DNA of 64,000 nucleotides from Bacteroidales bacterium (GCA_018056245.1 JAGPFZ010000003.1:1-64000), one strand, 5' to 3'. Positions 47,648 through 58,119 are shown, counted from the first letter of the stretch. Program-made: numbers and translations. The notes: generated by a model not told the origin, from the sequence alone.

Positions 47648-48622
47648 ATGATTATGAGACTTATAAGAAAGATTACCGGAATACTCGTAGTTTATGCCGC
47701 AATCAGTACAAATCTAAATGCACAGACTCGCAGTGATGTAATAGCGGCTTACAATGAAGGGGCAAAGACTGTTCAGACCGATGTCAAAGCTGCCATAGAC
47801 GCTTTCGAGAGGACAATAGCACTAGCCGACAAGGTAGGAGCTGAAGCCGCCGACCTAAAAGAAAAAGCTATTAAAGTTCTGCCGGGTTTGTATATCAAAG
47901 TTGCAGCCGACGCTATTAACCAAAAAAAGCCGCTTCCGGAGATAATGAAAGCTGCAAAATCAGCCGTGGCTATAACAGAAAAATATGGAAGCCAGAGTCA
48001 GAAAGAGAATGCTTCCAGAATTATGGTTCAGGCATACAATATGCTGGCAACCGACTATTTTAATAATAATGATCTGGATAATGCACTGCTCACATTCGAC
48101 AGCCTCCTTGCTATAAACCCTGATTATGTTAATGCAATATATAACAAGTCTTTAATATATTTAAAACAAAATAATGCCGATGCTTTTGAACAAACTATTG
48201 ATATTGTTATTGAAAAGCTGAAAAGTGCAAACGATACTGCAAGAGTTAGACAGATTTCATTGCAGGCTCTTGAGTATTTCCGTGCTGCCGGTTCAATGGC
48301 AAACCAGTCAGGGAAACTCGATGAAGCACTTACATTACTTAACAAAGCTGCAAAATACGGCGACGATAAAGATCTCTTTTATTATTTTTCCGATGTTTAT
48401 AATAAACAGAAGAATTTCAGTGAAGGAGAGGAATATGCCAAACGCGGACTGGCTCTCGAGACAGGCACCCCGGAAGCAAAAGCAAAATTTTATTTCCAGA
48501 TTGGCATCGCACAGGCAGGCAAGGGACAAACAGCAGAAGCATGCGCTTCATTTAAGAACGCTATGTTTGGCCAATTTGCCGAACCGTCAAAAGTTATGAG
48601 GACTAATTTGAAATGCCAGTAG
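47648..48622 (+). CDS. Secreted TPR-repeat protein
   Basis: The 324-residue protein starts with a signal peptide (hydrophobic residues about 9-24, cleavage after LNA-Q). It contains several TPR-type pairs: YNMLATDYFNNNDLDNALLTFDSLLAINP near residues 135-165, SLQALEYFRAAGSMANQSGKLDEALTLLNKA, and a C-terminal FYFQIGIAQAGKGQTAEACASFKNA. No other domain is visible. It is probably a periplasmic scaffold. A second in-frame ATG at 47654 (MRLIRK) may be the real start. It converges with the nitroreductase gene. Confidence 0.75.
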   Translation: MIMRLIRKITGILVVYAAISTNLNAQTRSDVIAAYNEGAKTVQTDVKAAIDAFERTIALADKVGAEAADLKEKAIKVLPGLYIKVAADAINQKKPLPEIMKAAKSAVAITEKYGSQSQKENASRIMVQAYNMLATDYFNNNDLDNALLTFDSLLAINPDYVNAIYNKSLIYLKQNNADAFEQTIDIVIEKLKSANDTARVRQISLQALEYFRAAGSMANQSGKLDEALTLLNKAAKYGDDKDLFYYFSDVYNKQKNFSEGEEYAKRGLALETGTPEAKAKFYFQIGIAQAGKGQTAEACASFKNAMFGQFAEPSKVMRTNLKCQ

Positions 48623-48651
48623 ACCTGCGCTGAGTCAATAAAATAATAAGA

Positions 48652-49224
48652 CTAATTTTTGTAATTCACAACCTCTTCAAATGGTTTTCGTGGTGTTGCT
48701 GCAGAAACGGCATCCACACTTTTATCTTTGTTGCCGATTCGCAATACTACAATAGGCCGATAACCTTCTGGAATCTTATAAGCGACTCGTTTTTGATTTA
48801 TCGCCGCCACAGGCCCACCATAAATCCTTGCTCCAAGTCCAAGACCTTCAGCCGCTACAAACATACTATGTGTAGCCAGCCCGCAGTCGAACTCAACATT
48901 AACACCGACCTGTTGTGTTTCTGATCCTGACACAATTATTAGAACATTCCCCGCTACCGCATCTTTTATTATTTCTTTCATAGTGGCTTCATCGCGAATT
49001 ACGGTAAACTTCCATGGCTGCCCATTGCGAGCACTCGGAGCCTTTATTCCACACTTCAAAATAAGTTCGAGTTGCTGATCGGTCACAGGTTGTGTAGTAT
49101 AGGCACGTACCGAGTAACCGGAAAGAATCACATCTACAACGGCATTACCTGTTGCCTGAGCTTTAAGTAACTGACTACCACAGATGATTAACAGTGATAA
49201 TAAAATTGATATCCTCTTCTTCAT
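48652..49224 (-). CDS. Nitroreductase family flavoprotein with signal peptide
   Basis: The 190-residue protein begins MKKRISILLSLLIICGSQLLKA-Q, a clear signal peptide. A nitroreductase/flavin-reductase fold follows: SVRAYTTQPVTDQQLELILKCGIKAPSARNGQPWKF (FMN binding), then NVEFDCGLATHSMFVAAEGLGLGARIYG and YRPIVVLRIG. Family enzymes use FMN and NAD(P)H to reduce nitro or quinone compounds and are usually cytoplasmic. Export would need an unusual electron donor. Length is short for the family, which fits the small one-domain form. Confidence 0.85.
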   Translation of the reverse strand: MKKRISILLSLLIICGSQLLKAQATGNAVVDVILSGYSVRAYTTQPVTDQQLELILKCGIKAPSARNGQPWKFTVIRDEATMKEIIKDAVAGNVLIIVSGSETQQVGVNVEFDCGLATHSMFVAAEGLGLGARIYGGPVAAINQKRVAYKIPEGYRPIVVLRIGNKDKSVDAVSAATPRKPFEEVVNYKN

Positions 49225-49470
49225 CGCTATAATTTTTTAAGTTATAATTTAAGCACTAAAATAATATATTAAAGATTAATTACGACCACTTAGTTCAAAA
49301 AATTACATGGTATTTAAAATTATGATGAATTCTTCCTTTGGAAAAAATTGATTAACTTACAGTTTGTATTATGAGAAATTCTGATTTTTAATCATTATTC
49401 ATATTAAAAACAATTTACTTTTTAGTATTATTATATATATTTTTAGAACATTAAGTTAAAAATCAAAATC

Positions 49471-50757
49471 ATGAAAAAATCATTTGTCTTTTTAATAGGT
49501 GTACTATTCCTCATATTGACAAATTCTTGCAATGAGGAAAAACAGTATTCAAAGAAAATTCAGACTTTAAAAGAATCTACTCCTGAGGCGGCCGACATGT
49601 CGTCGGCACGTCTTGCACGTATTGACAGAATGCTGCAGTCGGCAGTTGACAGTGGCTGGACTGCCGGAGCCGTAGCATTTATTGCACGCGATGGTAAGAT
49701 AGTATATAATAAAGCATTCGGAGTAAGCGATCTGACAACAAAAAAAGCCCTGCAAACTGACGATATTTTCAGAATCGCATCCCAGACAAAAGCCATAACA
49801 AGCATTGCTGCGATGATGTTGTTCGAGGAAGGAAAATTTCTTCTCGATGATCCTGTGTCAAAATATATTCCGGAATTTAAGCAACCAAAAGTGATTGATA
49901 AGTTCAATGAGAAAGACACAACCTTTACAACAATTCCGGCAAAAAGCGAAATAACTGTGCGACACCTGTTTACACACACATCAGGAATAGACTATCCAGA
50001 CATCGGTTCACCTATGATGAGAGCGATTTATGCTAAGTATAAGATACCTGCTGGTTTCGTGAGCGATAAAATATTATTAGGAGAAAAAATGAGAGCTCTT
50101 GGCCGGCTCCCACTGGCTCATCACCCTGGCGAAAAATTCACTTACGGTCTTAATGCGGATCTCCTAGGTTACCTTGTTGAAATATGGTCGGGTGAAAGCC
50201 TTAACGACTATTTCAGAAAACATATTTTCGAACCTCTTGGAATGAATGATACATATTTTTATCTGCCTGAAGACAAAAAAGACAGACTTGTAAAAGTCAA
50301 TACCGAACACGCAAATCGTGTTTTGCCGATACCTCAACAGGAAATAGTTAATTACCCCCTTATTGAAGGCACATACTATTCGGGAGGGGCCGGGCTTAGT
50401 TCGACTATAAGAGATTATGCGGTCTTCTTGCAGATGCTGCTCAATAAAGGAGAATACAATGGTGTGAAACTTTTGTCAAGACGAACAGTGGAAATCATTA
50501 CTACGAACCAGATAGGCGATCTAAGTCTCGGATATAATAAATTCGGATTGGGTTTTGAAATTACTACAAAAAGAGGTCAAACAGTACTTGGCGTATCAGA
50601 AGGTTCATTTTCCTGGGGTGGATTTTTCAGCACAACTTACTGGGCCGATCCTGAAGAAAGAATTGTAGGCCTTCTGTTCATGCAGCAGGTTCCTCTAAGC
50701 CATAGTGAAATTGAAAACAAGTTCAAGGCAATGGTCTACCAGGCACTAAACGATTAA
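49471..50757 (+). CDS. Serine hydrolase lipoprotein of the beta-lactamase/EstB class
   Basis: The 428-residue protein has a lipoprotein signal with lipobox LTNSC (Cys20). A class C beta-lactamase-like domain follows: SxxK at Ser104/Lys107 (RIASQTKAI), the Tyr base at Tyr225 (FTYGLNADLLGY), and SGGAGLSST as the third motif. In Bacteroidota, these are mostly esterases or peptidases rather than beta-lactamases; the substrate is unknown. It opens the carbohydrate region, so deacylation of sugars is possible. Membrane-anchored, facing the periplasm or the cell surface. Confidence 0.8.
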   Translation: MKKSFVFLIGVLFLILTNSCNEEKQYSKKIQTLKESTPEAADMSSARLARIDRMLQSAVDSGWTAGAVAFIARDGKIVYNKAFGVSDLTTKKALQTDDIFRIASQTKAITSIAAMMLFEEGKFLLDDPVSKYIPEFKQPKVIDKFNEKDTTFTTIPAKSEITVRHLFTHTSGIDYPDIGSPMMRAIYAKYKIPAGFVSDKILLGEKMRALGRLPLAHHPGEKFTYGLNADLLGYLVEIWSGESLNDYFRKHIFEPLGMNDTYFYLPEDKKDRLVKVNTEHANRVLPIPQQEIVNYPLIEGTYYSGGAGLSSTIRDYAVFLQMLLNKGEYNGVKLLSRRTVEIITTNQIGDLSLGYNKFGLGFEITTKRGQTVLGVSEGSFSWGGFFSTTYWADPEERIVGLLFMQQVPLSHSEIENKFKAMVYQALND

Positions 50758-50858
50758 ATAATTAAATAAGAGAGTTTCAGCTTCGGGTTTTTAACTTCGT
50801 GGTTCGTGGCCGAAAGAATTGACTGACTGAAGTGTGTTTGGGCATCAAAGTTTAAAGT

Positions 50859-52019
50859 TCAATATTTTTGAAGCAGATTAAGTAGTTTGCTATCAAGTTC
50901 ATGTCCGTACCAATTGGTATATTTTATATCGTTGCGCTTTGAATCAAGAATGCCAAAATCTCCCCTGAAATTCCACAGAGCATATCCAATGCCTGCTGCG
51001 GTAAGGATGTCCAGGACATCTTCAAACCATGCAAGAAAAACATTATGCGGGGTTCTGTTATAACACCCGCACTCGCCGCAATGGACTCCGATACCCTTTG
51101 AACAAGCTTCTATCCAGGGTTTATAAAAATTTTCAAGATTCTTCCTGCTGAATTCTTTTCCGTCAATAATACCCGGCCATACCGGAATAGGTGCCTGAGA
51201 CGGGTCTTTCCATACCCACGAGGCCTGGTAATGCGAAACATAATGCGGATAATACCCCCTGCAACTCTGTGATATGCCAAGATCAAACAATTCCGGTGTT
51301 AAATCATTGCCGCCATTATTCCCATCAGCAATAATCAGTCTGTCGGGACTGGCTTTTCGTATTGAATTTACAGCTTTCTCCGCAACTTTTTTGTACATAT
51401 TACCAGGAAGTGCTGTTTTACTGGCAAATTGATCATTCATATCTTCGATATATGCCGGCTCATTAAGCAGATCGAAACTTAACTTATCGGATGATATATT
51501 TTTATACCTCTCAGCCCACATCCCCCAATGAGCTGAGAATGCTTCTTGTGCCTCTACATCTTTCCACAGATTGAAAGGCTCATGAAATCCAGCATTGATG
51601 CAGTAACCAGGCGCTCTGTGAAGATTTAGACTTACATGCATATTATATTTATGTGCCAGATAAATAAGTCTATCTATTTCATCCAGTACGGCAGGGTTAT
51701 AATTATAGATTTCATCTGATGAGATGTCTTTTGAACTGTCGAATTTAAGGTATCTTGGATATGCCATAGGTATTCTTACAAAGTCAAAGCCCCAATCTCT
51801 CATCCACTTAAAATCATCTTCGGTTGTCTTGTTCATCTGTGGATTTCTTGGTGGATTTGCCGAAAAGAAATCGAGCAGATTAAATCCTTTCCATCTTGGG
51901 AGTTTGTTTTTTGCCGGTTCTGGGGAGACAAAAGTCAAATCTCGCACAAATGCCATTGAAGCTGCTGTTAAGGTTGTTTTGAGAATGAATTCCCTGCGCG
52001 ATGTTTTGGATTTTTTCAT
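50859..52019 (-). CDS. GH5-type glycoside hydrolase with twin-arginine leader
   Basis: The 386-residue protein starts MKKSKTSRREFILKTTL, a Tat motif (SRREF) followed by a hydrophobic stretch. The cellulase-like TIM barrel has the acid/base Glu187 in FDLLNEPAY and the nucleophile Glu316 in VHCGECGCYN. Further GH5 signs are the WGFDFVRIPMAYPRY start and LNLHRAPGYCIN. GH5 enzymes cut beta-linked glucans or mannans; the specificity is open. It would be folded in the cytoplasm before export. It lies in the CAZyme region next to a GH106-like gene. Confidence 0.85.
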   Translation of the reverse strand: MKKSKTSRREFILKTTLTAASMAFVRDLTFVSPEPAKNKLPRWKGFNLLDFFSANPPRNPQMNKTTEDDFKWMRDWGFDFVRIPMAYPRYLKFDSSKDISSDEIYNYNPAVLDEIDRLIYLAHKYNMHVSLNLHRAPGYCINAGFHEPFNLWKDVEAQEAFSAHWGMWAERYKNISSDKLSFDLLNEPAYIEDMNDQFASKTALPGNMYKKVAEKAVNSIRKASPDRLIIADGNNGGNDLTPELFDLGISQSCRGYYPHYVSHYQASWVWKDPSQAPIPVWPGIIDGKEFSRKNLENFYKPWIEACSKGIGVHCGECGCYNRTPHNVFLAWFEDVLDILTAAGIGYALWNFRGDFGILDSKRNDIKYTNWYGHELDSKLLNLLQKY

Positions 52020-52205
52020 ATAAATTAATATTTATCCAAATATAAAGTAAAAGAGATGAAAATTTATAAGAATATTAAAATATAACCATTGAATCGGGAT
52101 ATTATAAATCATTAACTAAATGAAAATGATATATGTATGATATATTTTCAAATTTTTAAATGAGTTATTTTGTAAATATTATTCGATATTAGTTAATTAT
52201 CCAAC

Positions 52206-55052
52206 TCATCTTTTTATCATTTTGAGAGGTATTATATTGATTGGTCCTTTCATTCCGGATGGCCTTACAGGCCACGCTGAAGCATCAAACAATCCATTTT
52301 TTCTGTTTTGAGGCAGACGGGATGCAAAGTTTACGTTATAAAATTTCTTCCATTCGATACCTTTTCTGTCCATATAAGCAATCCTGTTTGCTGCAAGGTT
52401 CGACACTCTGATTTCAAGGAGGTTTGACTTTTTAATCTTGCCTGCCGGAATAACAACCTGGAAGTAAGGGCCGATAAGAGTTGCGACATTTTCCCCATTG
52501 AGTTTCACCTCTGCACTTTCATACACTTTTCCAAAGTCGAGCATAAAATATTTTCCTTTAACAGGCGGCTTTAGAAATGTTGTACTGTATACTGCTGAAC
52601 CTGAAAAATTATTATAATCATCTCCTCCAAATTCTGACCATAAAACAGGCTCGTTTAATTTAACAGATGCAGGAATAACAGGTCCTCCTCTTTCGAATTG
52701 CAGATTCCATTCACCTTCAATATTAACAGAATTGCCGATAGGTTCATAGAAAGGAAAAGCTTCATCGGAAACGTTCTTCCGAAATGTTTTTATTATTATT
52801 GTTTCATAAGGTAACAATTTCAGATATACTTCGGGTTTGCCATCAGCTGATTTTCTGATTTTTGTCGTTCCTTTTTCACCGGTCATCGGATTAAAAAGTC
52901 CTGCCGACCTGGCAGATGATTCAAGCTTTACATAAGAAGTAAACGGTTTATCGGATTCATTATAAACAAAATAGATTGCTCCGTCTGTGTCTTTTCGTCT
53001 GCAGAACTGAAGTCCATAATCAGAAAAAGATTCATGTTGCACGCCGGCAACCTTGAGCAAAGCATCAATGTCGTCGCCCATAAGAACTTTTCCTGAACCT
53101 GAGATTGCTGTTTTGATTCTTTCGTTTCCTGGGTACTGAAACTTAAGCTGCTCTTTTAGATGTTCAAAAATCTCCCGGTTAAGTTCAAAATCCTTGAATC
53201 CTGAAACATTTTCGGGCAATTCTCCGTAAAATATAATTATAGCACCATCATCTGCAAGGTTGATCAGTTTATTGAAAGTCTCGACCGGCATATATTTACA
53301 CTGTGGAACCAGAATAGCTTTGTAACCCGTATCACCTTCAGTTACAAGATTACCCATATATATTCTGCAATTCTTTATCTGATTATCGGAGATAAAATCG
53401 AAAGTGTAACCCTTTTTTGTAAGATATTCTGCTGCGTCCATGAAATGAGATCCTGATAATCCCTTGTTTATACCGTCGAAATGTTCAAGCATGGCATTGT
53501 TATAATCGGCATATCTGTCGAAAACAGGAAAATAGAGTAACACTTCATTGTCGGGTTTGCCTGTCTGCATGAATGATTGAACCCTTGTAACATAACTGTT
53601 GAGAGCATGAAAATCGTTCCATACAGGATTGGCAGTATTTAGCTCAACAGCCGCATAGAATTGAAATCCAGGCCAGGGTTCATCCGGAGGCGAATAGCAT
53701 GTTCCATGGTACAGGATATGATTTACTCCAGCAATGAAAAACCTGTCGATAGCTTTCTTTATATCGGAAAGGTTTGAAGAAAAGTGCTCATCGAGCCACG
53801 TGGCAGCTTCGGCTGAGGCAAGCTTTTTGCCTGTGACATTTGCTGCCGATGTTCCGAATTTCATACGAAGGATTTCCGTTCCCTCAGTTTCTGGAATATC
53901 TGAGGCAGCATAGAGATCGAGAATATTTCCCGGTGAACCGTGAGCTTGGTTACGGGTTATTTTTCCCTGCCGGTGTGCCCATTCACTCCAGCCTCTTGTG
54001 AAATTGTCAAGAATAAGATCCGATATTGTAAGGCGATAATCCATCAATATTCTTGCGTTTATATCGGGATTATCTTTCTGAAACAAGGCCGGCAAATGTT
54101 CTCTAAGGTCGTATCCCCGTCTTTTTAAAAACTCGTCGAAAAAGGAAGGAGTCCAGTCTGACTGTCCTCTTGCATCGTCCACTTCATAAGAGTCGTTGAA
54201 AAAACCTCGTAAATAACTTATGTCATAACCTTCAAATGCTCTGTCGAAACGGCTAAGATAGTTTTTTACCGCTTGTTTAGAGAAATGATCGATGACATAT
54301 CCTTCTCCTCCCGGGCCCGCTCTTTCAACCATTTTACCATGCCATCCCATAAATACAGCATAAAGAGTCCAGTTTCCAGCCGGTGCAGTCCATAACAAAT
54401 TACCTTTATTATCTACTTTTCCTGTAAGGTCAATTATCTTTCCGTCGTCGGAATAGGCCATAAGTGACTGAAAAGGGATGGGTTTTTTGAATCTGATCTG
54501 ATCAATTGCAAGCTGCTGGAGATTCGGGTTAAGATAAATAGGATCTTTTATTTCCTTTATGTCGGCCCTAAAATTACTGTTCCATCGGATAAACGGTTCC
54601 TGTATGTATTCAATTCTATCTTTTAAAGATTCGCCTCCTTTAAGAGCATAACTTTTAAAAGCGACATATTTGCTGGCATCGTCATCAGTCACCCAGGTAC
54701 CACCGAAAGGCCAGCTCGAGGCATTGGCCATGTCAATGCCCATCCCAAGCCGGTGGGCTTCATTAAGTGTATGGGAGAACATTCTCATCCATTCTGGAGA
54801 GAGAAAGTTTATGAATTTATCTTCCTGTCCCTTGACACCGTAAATAACCGTAAGTTCAAGTCCGCCCAGACCTGCGGAACTGTATTGCTCCATTACACGC
54901 GAAATGTCTTTCTGGTTCACTATGCTCCCTGGCCACCACCAGCGAGTCCATGGCTTTGTCTCCGAGGTTATTACAGGCCAGGCAAGCTGTGAGAAAATTG
55001 GGACTGGAATTAAAATAAAAAGTAATACAATAATAATTTGTTTCTTAAACAT
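52206..55052 (-). CDS. GH106-like glycosyl hydrolase, probable alpha-L-rhamnosidase
   Basis: The 948-residue protein has a signal peptide (cleavage after IFS-Q). The domain layout is that of the GH106/alpha-L-rhamnosidase-like family of Bacteroidota: PWTRWWWPGSIVNQKDI at the N terminus, GGLELTVIYG, GIDMANASSWPFGGTWV, the FFNDSYEVDDARGQSDWT segment, ASAEAATWLDEHFS, and a C-terminal beta-sandwich (about 760-940) with EGEWNLQFERGGP and carbohydrate-domain strands. Rhamnosidases release terminal alpha-L-rhamnose from plant or bacterial polysaccharides. Substrate inferred from family only. Confidence 0.78.
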   Translation of the reverse strand: MFKKQIIIVLLFILIPVPIFSQLAWPVITSETKPWTRWWWPGSIVNQKDISRVMEQYSSAGLGGLELTVIYGVKGQEDKFINFLSPEWMRMFSHTLNEAHRLGMGIDMANASSWPFGGTWVTDDDASKYVAFKSYALKGGESLKDRIEYIQEPFIRWNSNFRADIKEIKDPIYLNPNLQQLAIDQIRFKKPIPFQSLMAYSDDGKIIDLTGKVDNKGNLLWTAPAGNWTLYAVFMGWHGKMVERAGPGGEGYVIDHFSKQAVKNYLSRFDRAFEGYDISYLRGFFNDSYEVDDARGQSDWTPSFFDEFLKRRGYDLREHLPALFQKDNPDINARILMDYRLTISDLILDNFTRGWSEWAHRQGKITRNQAHGSPGNILDLYAASDIPETEGTEILRMKFGTSAANVTGKKLASAEAATWLDEHFSSNLSDIKKAIDRFFIAGVNHILYHGTCYSPPDEPWPGFQFYAAVELNTANPVWNDFHALNSYVTRVQSFMQTGKPDNEVLLYFPVFDRYADYNNAMLEHFDGINKGLSGSHFMDAAEYLTKKGYTFDFISDNQIKNCRIYMGNLVTEGDTGYKAILVPQCKYMPVETFNKLINLADDGAIIIFYGELPENVSGFKDFELNREIFEHLKEQLKFQYPGNERIKTAISGSGKVLMGDDIDALLKVAGVQHESFSDYGLQFCRRKDTDGAIYFVYNESDKPFTSYVKLESSARSAGLFNPMTGEKGTTKIRKSADGKPEVYLKLLPYETIIIKTFRKNVSDEAFPFYEPIGNSVNIEGEWNLQFERGGPVIPASVKLNEPVLWSEFGGDDYNNFSGSAVYSTTFLKPPVKGKYFMLDFGKVYESAEVKLNGENVATLIGPYFQVVIPAGKIKKSNLLEIRVSNLAANRIAYMDRKGIEWKKFYNVNFASRLPQNRKNGLFDASAWPVRPSGMKGPINIIPLKMIKR

Positions 55053-55230
55053 TTGTTTCAGGTTTACTCTGTATCCCTCCGTGCCGGTTTCACAGCAATG
55101 TTTGAAACGAAATAAAGTTTCAAATTATACTTTGGGATAAAATTCATTTACGAAGATAGAAAATGAAACCAGAAAAAGAAGATTATTAATAAGAATATAA
55201 AAAAAATTATCTTCGTTAACAAAAAAATTT

Positions 55231-57987
55231 ATGAAGAATCTGTTTTCTATTTTAATTTTTTCATCATTATTTGTTTTTGCGAGAGCACAGAACACTGAGA
55301 TTATTTATTTATCGGGAATAGACAAGGATATTACCGTGCAGTGGGATTTCTTTTGCACGAAAGGCCTTAACAGTGGTTACTGGACAAAAATACCCGTTCC
55401 GTCATGTTGGGAACTTCAGGGTTTTGGGACATACAATTATGGGCGAGATAAACAGCTTGCTGACGAACAGGGGTTTTACAGGCATGAGTTTACTCTTCCC
55501 TCATCAGTTCGTGGTAAAAGGGTATTCATTGTTTTTGAAGGTTCAATGACCGACACCGAAGTTAAGATAAACGGGAAGCTGGCTGGTCCTGTTCACCAGG
55601 GTTCTTTTTACAGGTTTAAATATGAAATCACAAAACTCGTAAAGCCTGGTTCAAAGAATCTGCTCGAGGTGACTGTGAGCAAGATGTCATCTAATCAATC
55701 TGTTAACAGAGCTGAAAGGGTGGCTGATTACTGGGTTTTCGGCGGAATATTCAGGCCTGTTTACCTCGAAATTGTGCCGGATGAGTTTATCAGCCATATT
55801 GCGATTGATGCACGAGCTGACGGTACCTTCACGGCTGAACTTTACTTAAATGGTAATAAGAGCCTTAAAACAGTCGAAGCGAGGATAAAAACACTTGAAG
55901 GAGAGGATGTGGGAGATATAATGACAACCAATTTTGAAAAGGGTGAGACTTATAAGTTAATTAATGGGAAACTAAATAATCCTTCAATCTGGAGCCCGGA
56001 GTTTCCAAACCTTTACCGTGTAGTTGTGAGCCTTAAAGAAGGTGAGTCGGTAATTCACAGGGTGATTCAGAAGTTTGGTTTCAGAACGGTGGAAGTGAAG
56101 CAAAACGACGGCATCTATGTCAATGGTGTAAAGGTTATGTTTAGAGGTGTCTGTCGTCATAGTTCCTGGCCGACATCGGGGAAAACGCTTTCAAAAGAAA
56201 TAAGCTTGCTCGATGTAAACCTGATGAAGGATATGAATATCAATGCAGTGCGTATGAGCCATTATCCGCCCGACAGCCACTTTCTTGATGTTTGCGATTC
56301 TCTCGGTCTTTTTGTTATAGATGAACTCGCAGGCTGGCAGAAATTTTATGACACAATTGTTGGAAAAAAATTGGTAAAAGAAATGGTTGAGAGAGATGTA
56401 AATCATCCTTGTATAGTATTATGGAGCAATGGCAATGAAGGCGGATTTAACCCGGAACTAAGAGAAGAATTCGCAAAGTATGATCCGCAGAAACGCAAGT
56501 TTATAGAACCATGGCATACTATAAATGGAATGAACACAAAACATTATATACCATATAATTATGGCACTTCGACATTCTTTAATGGCAGGGATGTTTTTTT
56601 CCCAACAGAGTTTCTGCATGGCTTGTTCGATGGTGGACTTGGCGCAGGGCTTGAAGATTACTGGAACCTGATGTATTCAAATCCTCTTTCTGCCGGAGGA
56701 TTCCTGTGGGTTTTCGCCGATGAGGGCGTTGTATGTACTGATAAAAAAGATTCGATAGACACTAAAGGAAATTATGCGCCCGATGGAATAGTGGGACCAT
56801 TCCGGGAAAAGGAAGGAAGTTATTATGCAATAAGGGATATCTGGTCTCCTGTATGGATTGAAAAGAAAATCATTGCGCCCGCATTCGACGGAAAACTGAA
56901 AGTGGAGAACAGATTTCTCTATACTCCACTTAATAGTTGCAGTTTCACTTATTACCTGGTAAAATTGTCAGATTCTTTTTATCAGTCGGAGAGTTACAGA
57001 GTACCCCGCAGGTTCGACGCTCCGGCTATTAAACCTGGCGAAAAAGGCTGGTTAGACCTGAATCTGCCAGATAATTGGAAAGATTTCGACGTAATTTACC
57101 TCAACGCTTTTGATCCTTTCGGAAGGCTTGTTAATACATGGAGCTGGAATATTACTTCACCGACTTCAATGGCAGAACGACTTATAAAACCCGCAGGAGA
57201 AAAGGCCACAGGTAAAGTAGATGGCGATAATCTGATATTATCTTCTGCTGATATTGCGGTTGTTTTCAGTTTGAAAAACGGATTGATAAATGAAGTGAAA
57301 AAAGGAAATGAAGTAATTCCTTTCAATAACGGGCCCTTGTTTGTAGGATTTAATCCTGCATTCAGGGAAGTAAAGCATTACCAGTCCGATATGAATTATA
57401 TTGTGGAAGTTATTTACGACGAAAAGTCACAATGCCATGTCAGATGGACTATGATACCTGGCGGATGGCTCAGGCTCGATTACGATTATAAACCTTCAGG
57501 CACTGCAGATTTTTTCGGCATCACTTTTTCCTTCCCTGAAGAGAAAGTGACGGGAGCAACTCTTGCCGCAAACGGCCCTTACAGGGTATGGAAAAACCGG
57601 ATGAGAGGTGGGAGTTTTGGTATTTTCGAGAAGAACTATAACAACACTGTTACCGGAGAGTCGTGGAATTATCCGGAATTCAAAGGATATTATTCCAACT
57701 TTTATTCGGTAAGAATAAAAACTATGAATTATCCTTTTACTGTAATTTCAGCATCTGATGATATATTTCTTCATCTTTTCACACCGGGAAAGCCGAAATA
57801 CGCTGCAGGGTATGTCATACCACCATTCCCTAATGGCGATATTTCCTTCCTACATGGCATCAGCCCTATAGGCACAAAATTTCTTCCACCCGAATCACTT
57901 GGACCACAAGGCCAGAAAAACATATTTTTACTTAATCGAAACACCGAACCTCTGTCAGGTATTTTATTTTTTAAATTCGGAGAATAA
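55231..57987 (+). CDS. GH2 family beta-galactosidase-like hydrolase
   Basis: A 918-residue exported enzyme (signal peptide, cleavage after ARA-Q). It has the GH2 order: sugar-binding domain (VPSCWELQGFGTYNYG and the VKINGKLAG region), Ig-like domain, TIM barrel and C-terminal domains. The acid/base is Glu403 in WSNGNEGGFN and the nucleophile is Glu460 in FPTEFLHG. The barrel has the GVCRHSSWP and INAVRMSHYPPDSHFLDVCD motifs. GH2 includes beta-galactosidases, beta-glucuronidases and beta-mannosidases; the exact sugar is undecided. It is divergent from the GH106-like gene across a 178-base gap. Confidence 0.87.
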   Translation: MKNLFSILIFSSLFVFARAQNTEIIYLSGIDKDITVQWDFFCTKGLNSGYWTKIPVPSCWELQGFGTYNYGRDKQLADEQGFYRHEFTLPSSVRGKRVFIVFEGSMTDTEVKINGKLAGPVHQGSFYRFKYEITKLVKPGSKNLLEVTVSKMSSNQSVNRAERVADYWVFGGIFRPVYLEIVPDEFISHIAIDARADGTFTAELYLNGNKSLKTVEARIKTLEGEDVGDIMTTNFEKGETYKLINGKLNNPSIWSPEFPNLYRVVVSLKEGESVIHRVIQKFGFRTVEVKQNDGIYVNGVKVMFRGVCRHSSWPTSGKTLSKEISLLDVNLMKDMNINAVRMSHYPPDSHFLDVCDSLGLFVIDELAGWQKFYDTIVGKKLVKEMVERDVNHPCIVLWSNGNEGGFNPELREEFAKYDPQKRKFIEPWHTINGMNTKHYIPYNYGTSTFFNGRDVFFPTEFLHGLFDGGLGAGLEDYWNLMYSNPLSAGGFLWVFADEGVVCTDKKDSIDTKGNYAPDGIVGPFREKEGSYYAIRDIWSPVWIEKKIIAPAFDGKLKVENRFLYTPLNSCSFTYYLVKLSDSFYQSESYRVPRRFDAPAIKPGEKGWLDLNLPDNWKDFDVIYLNAFDPFGRLVNTWSWNITSPTSMAERLIKPAGEKATGKVDGDNLILSSADIAVVFSLKNGLINEVKKGNEVIPFNNGPLFVGFNPAFREVKHYQSDMNYIVEVIYDEKSQCHVRWTMIPGGWLRLDYDYKPSGTADFFGITFSFPEEKVTGATLAANGPYRVWKNRMRGGSFGIFEKNYNNTVTGESWNYPEFKGYYSNFYSVRIKTMNYPFTVISASDDIFLHLFTPGKPKYAAGYVIPPFPNGDISFLHGISPIGTKFLPPESLGPQGQKNIFLLNRNTEPLSGILFFKFGE

Positions 57988-58063
57988 AATGTTAAAAAGT
58001 TAAATCTATAATTTTTGGGTTAAATACAGCCTGTAAATGTGACATTTTATATCTAATAATAGA

Positions 58064-58071
58064 TAAATTTG
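58064..58071 (+). promoter_or_regulatory. -7 promoter box before the DUF1080 lipoprotein gene
   Basis: TAAATTTG is a perfect TAnnTTTG match, 49 bases before the ATG at 58120. Confidence 0.4.
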
Positions 58072-58119
58072 TTTACTTTGACTAAGAAATATTAAGACTA
58101 ACCAATAAAAATATTTTAT

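Noticed and set aside
49471..50757. Antibiotic beta-lactamase
   Set aside because: The fold and SxxK motif are shared with esterases and peptidases; nothing indicates antibiotic hydrolysis.
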